Positions 1 through 13,300 of a stretch of 64,000 nucleotides of DNA are shown in pieces. This DNA is from Opisthorchis felineus. Taxonomy: Eukaryota; Platyhelminthes; Trematoda; Opisthorchiida; Opisthorchiidae. The stretch's first letter is position 1, and the number at the start of each line of letters is the position of its first letter. The notes under the pieces are model-generated. The model was not told where the DNA came from and made no database searches. It saw only the letters and a list, made by a program, of their open reading frames with translations. Made by a program: the position numbers and the translations under genes. The DNA is taken from the NCBI GenBank assembly GCA_004794785.1, contig SJOL01007187.1, positions 308,105-372,104 on the forward strand, written 5' to 3'.

Positions 1-2041
1 CGTCAGTCCGACCTTATATCTCTTGCTAAAACCATGGCCAGCATGCAGCAGCCAAAGCCTAGTGCTTCCTACGGGGGTGATACGCACTGAAAGGACATTC
101 ACCTCGAATGATTTTATTAGAGGTCTGGACCACTAAGCTACGTAAGTTAGTAGGCGAAAAGTAAATTAGTTGTATTTCCAAGCAAAAACTAAACACACAA
201 CATACTTTGTCTTGCTTGACAGTATTACTTCCCACAAATGGCCCATTACGGGTGAATCTGACCTGAAAGAGAAAAGAGAGTTATGCGTTGACGTAATACA
301 CTACTCATAAGGTTGCTGAAACCTTTTCGACAGCCCACGACCGGTTTCGCCCTTCTTGGGGCTGGGTTCCAGGTGAGTCTCTCGCAAAACCAAATTTATC
401 TGCAAATGAGTGTATTTCGCCAGAGTTATAAGTTGTTTTGACGTCAAATGATACTTCTGGGTCAAAACACCGTTTAGAGACGCCAAATTAGTTGGTGCCG
501 GTAACAATAGACAGACCTATCTATCTTGCCTGAACTAAGCGACCACAGTTGTTTGTACTGACCCACCCCGAACTGGTGATTACGACTACGCAAGAAAATA
601 TGATCTTCAACATCCTCGGTTTTCTGACAACTGGCACACACCTAAACATTCCCCGAGCGCTTACCACATAAGATTGTGAAAAAACAAAACACTGGGTGGA
701 GGTAAAAAAAATACATGAATACCATTTACACATTGACTTCGAGAGGAACCTTGTCAGAGTTTTTGACCGCCCAGTGCCCTAATCCGTTCGCCAGAAGGGT
801 CATAAATCGACATTTATCCTTTTCGTCGTACAACACTCATGGTCTACCAGTATGCAACAATTCTGAGGAATCAAACGGCAATAAATGTCAAACTGAAATG
901 TGTGGGTAACCAACATAGCATGCATGATAAAGACTACTCTTAAAGGCTACTCTTAGTCAGAAGCGGACTGTTTGCCGACATTAGAACCTGGTTTACTGGT
1001 CACCAGAGTTGTCCTCCAATTGCGCGGCCAGAAAACTCCAGGAGCGAAGTGGACACTATACGACCTATCAGGACTGGTGTCCGTGAACTACGTCTCAGCT
1101 TAAGATAGGTAATCGGCTTTACCGGGATCTATTTGATAACCCAGTTCCCGAAGACGAAGGTCATTTCACTACGTAGTATGAAAGATAATTGTCATACGAG
1201 TGCATGCCAACTCACTGTCCACCAAAAAGGGTCCTGTTTTCGCTGAGGTTTTGAAGTGACATGTAGCCTGATAAGTGCCGTTCGCGTGGCGGGAGTGGTT
1301 CAGTGAACTCCTACGCTTGGTTGTAGCCTCTACAAGGTAACACGTGAATGAAGTTCTCAGTGCCATTTTTAGCAGGCTTGTCTGAGTGTCAGTTTGGAAA
1401 TACGGGAATCTCGAAGTGCCTGAATTGAACAACTCGCTAAGAAGTTCACACAGACTGTTTACCCTTGGTGTGCGTATGAGAGTGGCTTGCAAATTCCTAC
1501 GAGGATTCAGACTGTCACGAATGTCCTAGCGCCAGAAGGTGCATAAGAATATACTGAAAGTGAGGCATGCCCTTGTCCAAAAAGTGTGTTCACATCCCCA
1601 GCAAAACAACATCTAGGTTGAACGCTAACAGTTAATCCTGTGAGGGAAATCCTGATTGTTGACGAGTGGCTAAAACAACACCAGTACCGAAGAAAGTAGA
1701 ACATAAGGTTGGTGTAGACTCAGGGACTGTGACTATTTGATGAGCCCCAAGAAGAACGAAATTGGTCGTGGGCTGTCGAAGAATTTTCAGCAACCTTGTG
1801 AGTAGTTTAATTCAAAAAAAAATAATTGAAGTGCAATTTACAAAGCGAATGGAATTCACAAGTGTCGTGCAGTTAGGTGTGCTCTATTGCTTTATTTCCT
1901 TCCTACACGCCATAGACATGCCAAGCCGTGAATTGCTCACCCAGTTGAAATATGCATGTTGGTTGGCTGTAGCTACAGTATACATGTACCTACACACTTG
2001 TTAGCTGGTCAAGTAAATGCATCAACACCCAACGGGCCAGG
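1..2041. other. No recognisable gene or repeat
   Basis: I checked both strands for the C-terminal CPT1 exons (for example a K-C-R-x-S-P-D-A or R-T-E-T-V-R coding stretch) and found none. The open frames here are short and resemble nothing I know. No microsatellite or SINE core is visible. Confidence 0.5.
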
Positions 2042-2276
2042 ATGTCATCCTTCCATCCATCGTCAACGTCACATTCAACTGCCACCAAGCCCTCATTCTC
2101 TTACGTGCCTCCTCTAATCAGAATGTCTGATGTGAAATATCTGAGTGTGACTCTATCAAGTAACCTTAGATGGCCCACACACAACCAAGCTGTCCGTAAC
2201 AGGACTCGACGTCCAGCTTTTTATGCTATGAGGCTGAGAACGGTTTCTGCTGTCGATGATGATGATGATGATAAAC
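2042..2276 (+). mobile_element. LINE reverse transcriptase fragment ending in a GAT run
   Basis: The plus strand reads SDVKYLSVTLSSNLRW followed by a basic stretch and AFYAMRLRTVSA. This is the V-K-Y-L-G-V-x-L-x-x-x-L-x-W signature found just after the palm domain of CR1/jockey-like reverse transcriptases (thumb region). The frame then runs into a short GAT repeat near 2255-2272. Only this small part is left; the catalytic palm motifs and the endonuclease are absent. Confidence 0.65.
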
Positions 2277-3102
2277 CCGAGTACTTACAATATCGAAAAA
2301 CCTGAAATAATAAGGTGAACTGCATTTGTTGCTTGCTAATCGCTACTAAGAACTTCTCGATTTTGGTTATTTTGGCGGCGACCGGGCTCGAACTAGCGTA
2401 CCACTGATGAAAAAGTCGATTTTGTTAATGTATCTTGACTGTTCAAACAAATGTTCTTATTTGAACCTGAATAATCGTCAATTCAGCTTTCTAAGACGGC
2501 GCAGATTTATAAAAATATCCAAGAAAGCAGAGAAGCGCTGGCTTGGTTGTTTTGCTATTCCACACAATAGAAAAAGACTGGGATATCTATCTGCCTAGTG
2601 TCCACCCTCCTTTCAACGAAACAGGCAAAAATCGATCGACTCACAGGTGAATCTCACCAATAGCGAAAGACATGTATGCATTTCTGGAAAGTCTCGTTCA
2701 GGCTCAAATCCTGCACTGTCGGTATCCAAGCAAGGTAGTATAATATATACATACCAAATGTTCTTGTACACGATTATTCAAACCTAATTCCTCATTGATC
2801 CGACTCCGTGCAAACAACAGTTAGGAGTCGACGTTATGGTTAACGAAAATATAAATGAAAAGCGTTGGATACAAAAAAAACTACGAAAAAAACTTGTAAA
2901 CATAAGACTTTGGAAAGTCATCACATATGCGCTTGAAAACCATCGATTCAATTCATTAGCGGAGCCAGCCCAGGTACCAAGGACCGGTCAGATGTTGATT
3001 TTACACACAACATCACAACGCTGTGCACCATCTTTGTTAAATGTCTCACTTCGATATGACGCCAACTGAAGTAGCACAGCGGGGCGGCAAGACAATACGT
3101 AC
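2277..3102. other. No recognisable gene
   Basis: AT-rich DNA with short open frames on both strands. I see no exon with convincing splice sites and no repeat matching others in the window. Confidence 0.4.
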
Positions 3103-3151
3103 CAACTTTAGTTGGGACGGTCGAGGGTAGCGCACTACGGACGCATCAGCC
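3103..3151 (-). CDS. Possible next CPT1 exon (ADASVV), join unresolved
   Basis: Downstream of the catalytic microexon the minus strand reads GCT GAT GCG TCC GTA GTG (A-D-A-S-V-V) and later YPRPSQLKL, with a donor-like gtacgt at 3097-3102. A-D-A-P-V-V is what follows the catalytic H-S-W in CPT1, and P-x-P-x-x-L occurs further on. However, joining the microexon donor to AG at 3152-3153 is one base out of frame, and the H-L-W-E stretch expected next is not seen. It could be an exon with a base error, or coincidence. Confidence 0.3.
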
Positions 3152-3392
3152 TCCGTAATTTGAATGTATAAATCACCTAGGATGACAGGCTTGCAAAAGG
3201 TTTTCAAGAAGGTAGGCAAATGAAGTAACCAATATGGCCAAATCCTCATGGGAAAGTGCAGCTTCTCCCCATCCCCACACAACGTGCACGCTAATAATAA
3301 ACGGCGTGGGTATTTATTCATAATAGGCAAGTTTTCCAAACAGAATAAGCGCGACACGGGTGGAGTAGATACACAGGTAAATATCAACCTAC

Positions 3393-3418
3393 CATGAATG
3401 TTCTGCATTAAAGCCAAC
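3393..3418 (-). CDS. CPT1: CPT1 26-base microexon with the catalytic histidine
   Basis: These 26 bases encode VGFNAEHS plus two bases of the next codon (TG, so W if the next exon starts with G). The family's active site is G-x-N-x-E-H-S-W-A-D-A, whose H is the general base. The acceptor is strong (attatcttttgcag, AG at 3419-3420) and so is the donor (gtaggt at 3387-3392). Phase 0 matches the end of the 4416-4574 exon. The agreement of motif, phase and both splice sites makes chance unlikely despite the small size. Confidence 0.75.
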
Positions 3419-6400
3419 CTGCAAAAGATAATGAGAGTAGAAAGTGTCACGAAAAACTCGAAGCGGAGCAATAAGAGTTACTGATATGGAATAAACCGGC
3501 TGATGAGGAGATTGGTCATTCAGTAGTAAAAGGGTTGGGACAGTTAGACGTTATAACATCACAAGTGTAAAAAATAAACAATGTGGTTTCGATGGAAAGT
3601 CTAAGCGAAATCATACCTAACGTCATCATTGTGATGTTTCATAGCATGGGCTTCTGGTCACACCAAGCCGGTGCGTGATTGCGCTGGAAGGGGCTTCTTC
3701 TACAGCGAAAGATAGCATTACAGTAAGCCTGTCAAAATGGTACTATCCGAAGAGGAGCACTTCACAGGATAGTAGTGAAGTGTTCCCAGTGGGCTATAAA
3801 AATGACGATAATAATAATAACCGTTCTGCTGTGATACTCTTTTGGTGCCTGGCCACCAAGTTACCCGAGCGCAGAGATGTTGTCAGGTTGCTCAGACTTG
3901 TCCAGATAGGAACAGTCGAGATGTCGAGGTTGGATTTCAATCTCGAACCTTTCGGTCAGAAAGTTCGCACATCATCCACTGAGCTACCCTGAGCTACCTC
4001 GGCAGTGATTCACCTCGGAACCTCCTAACAGAAAGGCCATCAACAGGAGAGTAAAAATGCTCCAGATAGCTCAACGATTGAAGTACGAAGCCACTGACTG
4101 AAACGTTCGTAGTTCAAGCCTAAGCGTGGCTCTTCAGTTACTGCTATCTTGGCTTACGAAACCAGAAGGTAGCCCAGTCCTTGTGCGTTTTTCGCACTGC
4201 AAGATAGCTATGCACAGAATGGGTGCCAGAATGAAAGTTGATTCCATGAGATATCCTCACCCCATGGCGATTAAGGCTGATATACGTATTGTGCACCTCA
4301 CGATTCTTTGTGCGCAATACTTGTCATTCCACTACTGAAGAGGTTGTAAGTGAATCCAAGGAGAAAAATGACTTTCTAGTATCTGTGACTATCGATCGGA
4401 GCAACAAGTACTTACCACACAGTTGCGCGCAACCATGAGCGTGAATGACTTGTCGAACCAAATATTGCATCCAGTTCCGTGAAGTGTGGCAGCTGCGTAT
4501 CGATCAACCGCATCTTCGTCCTCTAACAAGTTAGGGATGTGGTCTTCATCCAACAAGGAGACAAAAAACGCCGCCTTAAAAAGAATAAACGGAAGGAAAG
4601 CCTCAGGAAACATGGATGTGGGTGGGTCAGCCTAGGTTGAAGTATGCCCTTTTATAGACACAAGCATCTGGCGTAGTGTTTAGGCCACTACGGATGATTG
4701 ATAAAGCCTCCATCCAATTCAAGGAATGACAGTCCAGCAGTGAGACATCGGTACCGAAAGACCCCGAAATAAGTTCAACCCCACTTGTAGAAAACTACTT
4801 CCACTGTGTTCATGTTGAATTCCTTGGTAAACAAAGTGCACTGGAAATGTGAAAAGTTCGATACGAAGAACTTTGACGGTGAGGAAGGAAAATTGTTTGA
4901 AGAGAGCCTATCACACTAAACCACGTGAAGGAATTGGAAGATGACAGCTTGAGTATGTTTATTAGTTGGTGACCTCTGGGTCTGGCAAAAGTCACCGGAT
5001 CAATAACCATATCAGTGTAAAAAAAATGAGGACTTTCTCCACCTAACCGAGCTGGATTTCCAGCTGCCTTTCGACTCGTTTGGTACGGTTAGGTCAAAGT
5101 AGTTATGGGATAACTCGACGGGGTAAAATTAAATGTTTGATTATTGTCTTTTCAGCCCTCTCGACCCTACACGTTACAGGACACGATCCATCCTTTGAGT
5201 AGTGATACACGTATGGGGAGAATTCCCGCTCGGGACCACAGAGAACAATCCGTTGCTTTCAGTTTCAATGATGTTAATCTGTTTCAGCCATGCTTCCTAA
5301 GCACTCTGATCCACTCTCACGTTTATTCTACACCCTATTGCAGGCTTAAAGTCTAGTGACAAACTTATACGGTCACTACTATAAAGCTTAGCCCAGTGGA
5401 CTTGTGGTCTGCCGCTAGTCCGCCTTGTGAAAAAATGAACCCAGAACATACATGGATAAAAGTTGAAAATGACTGATGTATAAGTATGGAAAGTGGAAAA
5501 CGGACGCAGCACATTTGGAGAACCACGCCGTTATTACAGTCCACGACGCTGGTTTTTATTTATGAGCTTAGAATTCGTCATAAACTTTTCAACTAAGCAT
5601 AGAATATTTCAAATGAGGCCGCGTCTAACATACGAGGACGGTAACTGGTTTAGGTGTAGCTACCCGATGCGTTCAAAGGATGCGAACGGTAACTGAAATC
5701 CTGAAATACAGCAAAAAGGAAGAATGCTGAGCTCAAGCGGCCTCAGATTCAGTGCTTGTCGAAGTCTTCCTTTACTGATCAAGCTATGTCAGCAATGATT
5801 ACGAAATATTCCTCATTGATGGGTCAGATGTGTGGAAGTCATATAAGCATGGCACCTGTAAAGAAGAAAACCGTTTCAGTGCATGTATGCAGTGCGTTCT
5901 CAACCTATGAATGAATCGAAATCGCAGCACTGAATGGTTATTAGAACTATGATGCGATGTGGGAACACTTCTTGTTGCTGCTCATTACCATGTCCAGATA
6001 GGTGCGCAAGTTTAAAAAACAACGCGGGTGTCCAGCCCCGTCAGCTTACCGAAAATTCCCATTTCGACACGTCACAACCAGTAGTTGGTCTGACTAATCT
6101 CTCATCCTGATATCAACCGGGTTGCGAGTCCGTGCGGCACAGGAGCTGCTTATGACTCCAAAACTGAGTTGATGGCTATTCTGAAACCGAACTGAAGCAC
6201 AGCTCTTGGAAAACATGGCAAAGTTGCCTACGGGACGAGGCAAATGGGATGGAGAACTCGCTGTGTAAAATGGTAACATAAGGTAATGCTCTCAATTCAC
6301 GAGTCCGACTTCCCATTCTTGGTATTTTTGCGTGAGTATATTCTTGTGAATCCTGGGTTTGTTTTCTCGTTTCGCCTAATGGCCAAGTCACTCCATTATA

Positions 6401-9400
6401 ATAACTATCAGATTGGGGGTTACGATAAAAAGCAGCATTTATGCCACAAATGATTCTATAATTTTGCCGTGTAGTGTATTAGAAAGAAATTCCACAAATT
6501 CAAAGCTTTCCATTCACATACACCGTCAAAACACATAGCTCATCTTCGGTCGTGACCCTGAACGTTTTGAAAGATACGAAGAATAAGGTCACCTGCTCAG
6601 TAAAGCAAATCCTCTATTGCTCACCAGCGGACCTTTTTTAGGACCGCGCATGGAAATCGCCATTATACGGGGCAATTTCTCATCACTCCTCAGGAATCCC
6701 CTCGACATAAGACAACCAATAAAGTTATCCGCATTCAAAGAGCAAGCTGAAAACAGCGTAACGCAGTAAAATCAGATGAACAGATGAATAAATAATTCGC
6801 TTCTTGTGGGTGGAAGGCGTCCCTAGGCGTATGTTCGTATTACGGTATTCTCACCGTTCTCCTTTGAACTGTTGGTGGGAGTGAGCTCGGTCCAAACATA
6901 TTATCACAAAGCTACTTTACAAGAGACGGTCAGGTCTCTCTAGATAGTGAACCCACACTCTGCAACTCTTCAAAATATTGGTGACGATAGAAATCAATCA
7001 AGGAAAGCGACAACCATTCAGATTACGATAGCCAGCAACGGATATAGGACATATTACTCATACGTCGCTTCACTCAGTCACATCGGTAGCTTAGCGAGCC
7101 TGCCGAGCCACGGTACTAACTCCTTAGCTAACTAATTTGTTCACAATAGCTTCCAGACTGGCAACTCAGTCGCAAAACAACGTTCAGCTATAAGAGTATT
7201 AAAGCACTATCCCACTCTGGTGCGATAAGCATAACGAAAAAGGAAGAAAACAGTGATCCGAAGATGAAGGGTTACTTAAATAAATAGTAAATCTCCCTGT
7301 CTTACAAACTTTACTGGAACAAACCTCTTCGATGGCCCTCAGGGAGGCGGCATTGACACCAGTGTTGAAGAACTGCTTACGCGTCACCGCCCAGTGGGGC
7401 CGTTCACCAGCGGTTAGTGCGGCCAAAATTTCTTCACCGGGAAGCGCCTCCGTGGGGTCATCAATGATGCTCTGTAGTGTTCTGTGACAGGGAAAATGCG
7501 CACCAGAGACAACAGAAGGGTGAATTACCATATGTGATATAGAAATCGTTCATCGAGTCGTGTATAGTACCAACGAAAGCTTGTCATGCGTTTGGCAATA
7601 GCTCTTACTGTGAACTGATTACAATCTTCCGGAGTAAATGCTGTTGGCTTCTCTGCACTGCGCATCATGGTTAAATGCACACCACACTCGCTGGTGGATC
7701 AACTCTTCATCAAAACCTGAAGGCGCGCCCACAGTAAATGCTCGCTGGATATCTGTTTGGCCAACTTCTACGGGCTCGTCCAATAGCTCCCGAAAAATGA
7801 AACCAAACTGCCTCCAGCATGCCTCCAGCATGTGAACTTGGGCGGACTCATGTGCCCCAGGCGAGATCGGTCTAGTGTGTCACCAATGTAATTATCGGTT
7901 TTTCTGATAAATGTAATCTGGAACCAAGTAAGTTCGTTTTATTTTCGAATGACTACCCTTCCAATATTGTCACCCAAAATCAGTAACTGCAGGAGTATTG
8001 GAGTATCACCAGGGTATCGATTACCACCTAGGACGGCTCCCGGTAACACCTGCATGATGCTATACTAGGAGAGGGGCGATATTGCATTGAAACCCAAAGG
8101 AATCGATGGATAAAGACGGTACTTCAGTAAGAAGCAGTTTTAATTGTTTTAGTGTCATCTACAACTGCCCAGCGACAAGCGACCTAGCTTTCAGGCTTTG
8201 TCGGACGATTGGTGAACATCCAAATTTTCAACCGGTTGTCTAACAATAGGTGCGGATCAAGAGATACTTCTAAGACATTTAAATTGCCAGTAGTATTTGG
8301 GCATAAAAAACGGAGTAACAAAAAACGTAAATGATGGGGAATAAACAGGCACTGCGCCCATCCTTTTCCATTCAGATTCTCGATAAGCCCGATGAAATTA
8401 ACCACTAGAAGCGAGAAAAACAAAATTCAAACGAAGCCTATTATTTGTTTTCGTATTCCCATTTGAACAGTCCTCACAGTATTTCGACGGAATTACCCGG
8501 CTAACCTAAATCGAAGCGAAAAGAGGTATTGCACTCGGTGTTTTGCTATCAATAGCACTCGAAAGCAGTGACATACCTATCCGGATAGGTACATCACCCA
8601 CACGATGGATGCAGTACACATCTCAATTTGAGTCAAAAAATAATCAGTCTAAATCTGTGCACCGATATCCACCCCATCGGACCTTCGTTCCATCTACTCG
8701 AACCCAAACCAAAATTAATGAACAGTTTCCACCACTAAGAGCATTTAACCTTTTGGGAAGGTGCTTTGAGCGTAGCACTATGTAGGCACGGTTTTAGACG
8801 TCGAGCTCGAGATAGCTCATTGACCAGAAGGTTCGTAATTCGAACCCAACCTCTGCTTCTCAACTGCTCTTGCCTACGCTTGGGCAACCTGGCAGTATCT
8901 CAGCCCTCGTACTTACTTCAAGGGCATGGCAGCTAGCCACCGAAAGGGTGTTACAGCTGGATGATTACTACTACTTAGACGCTGGCAAAAATAGTGTATT
9001 TGTGGTTCTTCAGAAAGCGGTGTGGAAATCCAAGGAACCTGACCGGATTCGATGCACAAGAATTGGTCTCGATACGTGGTTAAGTAGAACTACAAAAGAC
9101 AGACTTCACTAACCACAAGTTGGACAAGATGATAAGACAATCTCATGACGCAGCAGTTTCTGGTCCGAAACCTGTAGAAAGACATGGTTGTTGCGGCAAT
9201 ATTGGCAGCGCGGATGGGCTTATCAGTTGTTGATACGGGTTTCTGAACAGGAATGATAGCAAGCGGTGCTCAGACTGCAGCTGACCAAGAAAAATTACCG
9301 CAGGAATCAAGGACCCTTGATTTTGCTGTTCTGGATTACATTTGAATGATTCGGTGAATCTTAGGGGACCACAAATGTATTAGTGGGCACACCGCTAGCA

Positions 9401-10301
9401 TTGCAGTGAAATCGGCAATGCACCATTTGCACCAGGACTGTATAAAATCACCAGCCTGCTGGCCTACCACCTCTGTTAAATCAGCTTTGTACGTGTCCGT
9501 TACCATCAATCTTTGGTGTACGTGAGAGTAGCACACGTGCGCATCATTGTATAACTTGCTGATTTCTAAACTGTCCGTATCCGTACGACAGTTCATTGAA
9601 ATAAACATGGGAGACGCCCTGCAGGCATTAGGACAGCTCTCATGTTGATTATCAAATGCCAACAAAGAGCGGCACGTACTTGAGTTGAAACAGAGTGGAC
9701 AAACACTGTAGTTTTAACAGACGGATGAAAAACAAGAAGAGAAAATAAATGCGAAATTGAAAAGCTTGCAGGTAAAGCGATAGTTGCGGTCTAGAAAGCG
9801 CACGTGTTCATACCGAATGGCATACATTCTCCAATGGCTCATCCAAGCTGAATTAAACAGTGAAGTTGCGCCTAATTCAGAGTTTTAACTGTATATCGTT
9901 TGATATATTCCAGGAATTAAGAGCAATAAGGCTAGATTGGGTTTTGTTTTGTCACAAGCCGGCATGGATGGTGTAAAAAATACAATCTAGACTGCGGCAA
10001 AAGTTTAGGTGGGAATAGGTAACAGATAAGAGACATCTCTTGGGAAGTATTTGTAGTCGATTTATGCTTGAGTCTGTGATACCGTGCCGAAAAACTTGCT
10101 TCCAGCGAATCGGAAGACAAGCTGAGGGTGAAAATCAGGGTAGCTACGAAATTTTACTTAGGCCTCACTTCGTCTCTTTTTCCGATTTTTCGGATTCTCA
10201 AATTTAGCATATGGATGACTGCCTGTATTGTTCAACCAACTGGAAAGTTTCAATGTTCTGGAGTTGAAATGATGGTAGCTACGCTTAAAAAGAGGTTGGT
10301 C

Positions 10302-10352
<51 letters not shown>

Positions 10353-13300
10353 CACGACGACTGCGTGTTCTGCTGAACGGAGATGATTATTAAGTGAACC
10401 TGGTGCAAGTGGTAGTTGCAGTCCCACTATAAATCCATCTCCGTGTTTTTTCTATGGTCATTCCGTGTTCTTTTTCACATCATTTACCATTACAGTCCAT
10501 TGAGCGCGAGATAGCTCAGTGATTAAAGCATAATTACGGACCGGAAGATCCGTGGTTCGAACCCTATCTCGACATCTTGACTGCCCCTGTCTAGGCTTGG
10601 GTAACCTGACACTATCCCAGCCCTCGTGGTGCATCCGGTTGGCATGCCAACTAGGCACCGAAAGGGTGTTACAGCTGGACGACGAAAATTAGTAATTATT
10701 TTAACACACACAGTCCAGTAAGTGTTCGAAGTGCTAGATATGACAGCGCAGCTCTATTTTGATGCGAAATTCTAGATTCACGATAAATAAGCCGGATAAA
10801 AGTTTGCTCCACCAAGATGAGAAAAGGACTATTCAATCGACAAAGGTGTGAAGTGGTTCTAGTAAATATTTCGTGGACTGACGTAGTTTTGCATGACGAC
10901 CGAAAATACACGCTGTTTCTACTGCCAGTGACCCAACTCCCATATATAGTTTGATCACGGTGTGGAGGAATCCGGAATCTGACTACAAGCCACGCCCAAG
11001 CTAAGGTGCGCCCAGCATAAGGATGAAGCTTACCACGGGGTCGTGGTTAAAAACGAGTTCCGTAAACAACACATGACGCAAAAAGCGTGGTTCAAATAAT
11101 CGCACTCTGCTCGTCACTAAATTCATCAGATCAGCCCAACATGGTTGAACAATTGTTCATAAGCTAGTTCGTGTCAGCTGACATCGTGATAAACAACACA
11201 TGATTCCTATTCACGATGTAAGATGTCGTGACTTTAAATAGCTTTAGCAAGGTGTGGTTCCACAGGTTCATTTTGCTGACAAACGAGACGAACAAATCCG
11301 ATACGGAATATCAGGTTATGGACTGTGAGCAGGAACTACATCGTAAACAACCAACGGCAAACCCTCCACCGACAGAAAGGGAGTCACACCTGTTCTACGG
11401 CAAACGAGAGCGGAAACTGTAAACTGGTATGCGCACAGACTGAAATCGCACACAAACTCCATTGTATTAAACTGGCAGAAATTCCAACTCCCAGTAGTAG
11501 TGTACGTTGACAGTCACAGGCTGAGGTTGTACGTCTCTCCGTTACGTAACACTTCTAAGAGAAAACAATACGTATCAACAAACACAAACAAACAAGGTAC
11601 TGACGACATTCATCAGATTAAATACAGCCATTTTTATAGCATACCGGCCCTTGTCGACACCTAAACAAGCTTTATTCACTGAATTCGCAAATTCAGTTGG
11701 GAGAGAAGGTCATCCAATCACCCGCCAACGATTTCTATCGATCGGATTTCGTTACAATATGCGTACGAACAAATATCGCCCCTATCCACTACCTACACAG
11801 TTGATTCACGTGCCACTTCCCAACTCGCTGCAGGTTACAAACCCAAAAACAGGATTGCGACAGGCCCTTCAAAGTAAACAATGAGAAAGTGGCTTGTATG
11901 GAATACAAAATCAACGACAGTTGTATGTGTAGTCGTCACATTTAAATCTCATATGGGTGGACATAGTTAACCCGTAATATCACTACGCCGTATGGAACTA
12001 CTAGCGAATGAATACTAGACAGTAGACCTGTGTCTTGCCGTTGGGTTACCCTTGATGTTCTGCACAGATGTCCGCCCTACCCCAATGGTGTGAGGAAAAA
12101 CACTGATGGAGAAGAACACAACTCCCTAGAAAGGGCGACTGATACAACCAAACAAGTGACGAGGCAGTACCAAAAGTAATTCAGCATACAGGCTCAGATA
12201 ACTCAAGTAATATTCTTGCAACAGGCGAAGCATGGAGCAGAACAAGATCATATTTGGTCTCAAGTGAATTCAGGGAATCCAATGGCCTCGGTCATTTAAA
12301 AATAGGAACATCAAAACGAACGACAGACATGGATTAGACACGACTCCCTTACTAGTCGAAAATCGTTGTCTGGATCCCACGGGGAAATGGGGACTTTCAA
12401 ACCCCGGACCTGGACAACCCCGAGGGTTGATTAGCCAGGCTGGCCAGAGTGTCTGCCATCCCCTAGAGCCAGAGTTCATTCCCAATAAATAGCATTCCGA
12501 ATTCACCATGATGAGTTGTGCCATCACTGTAAAAACACATCAACCCTAGAAGAGAGTGAATAGCCCCTTATGGGTAATGATCTCTGATGCTTTTGGATTA
12601 CTGTATATCACTCACCAAGCTGTTTACATGCGGGAGGTGCGTTTGTCACAACAGGTTACGAGAGATTGGAAAAAGATGGATAGACAGTAAAGAGATAGCC
12701 CTATTGCAGATATCTGACATCATGGTAGACTGAGTTCATCAAAACTGTGCTTGATTCTGGCGAGACGTGGCTGTCGACTGAGTGTCCTGGAGCTTTTTCC
12801 CACTTTTCATCCAGGCTAGTTATACACTATCGAATGACTAGCAAGAGATCCCTTGCTGCTCATCTCAACAATAAGGCGTATGGAAGCGATATTTTTTCGT
12901 ACAGGAGCGCAACGAAATCTGTGCGATCGAGAACACTGATGAAAACTTTCATGGTCAATTCTTTCGCAACTGAAGCTACCTGCAGAAGTCATGAAAGCAA
13001 TTAGTAAGCAAAGCTTGTTCGGTTAGCAACAATAAACAAACGATATAGGTACGGTTGTATTTGGTCTGACGATAATCCCCGAAACCCGACTTGTTTTCTA
13101 CGCGATTGATTTTTTGGCTAGAAGATCAAAAAATTTATATGAAACTGGTCAGATATCACATGCACGACTAGATGAATTCACGGGCATCCCCATTATGACG
13201 AGCGTACCCGTGATACCATCCAACTTTGCACACAGATCCATATCATATGTATCATATGTGGCATCACATGGTACCACATAAGTAGCACATTTGGTATCAT

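Noticed and set aside
4655..4680. T-T-P-D-A coding, resembling the late CPT1 K-C-R-T-S-P-D-A motif
   Set aside because: It lies upstream of the W-F-D-K-S exon, in the wrong order for the gene, and has no splice context.
12270..12527. Minus-strand frame of 85 codons with a tRNA-like ttcaaaccccgg word
   Set aside because: One B-box-like word alone does not make a repeat or tRNA, and the protein resembles nothing.
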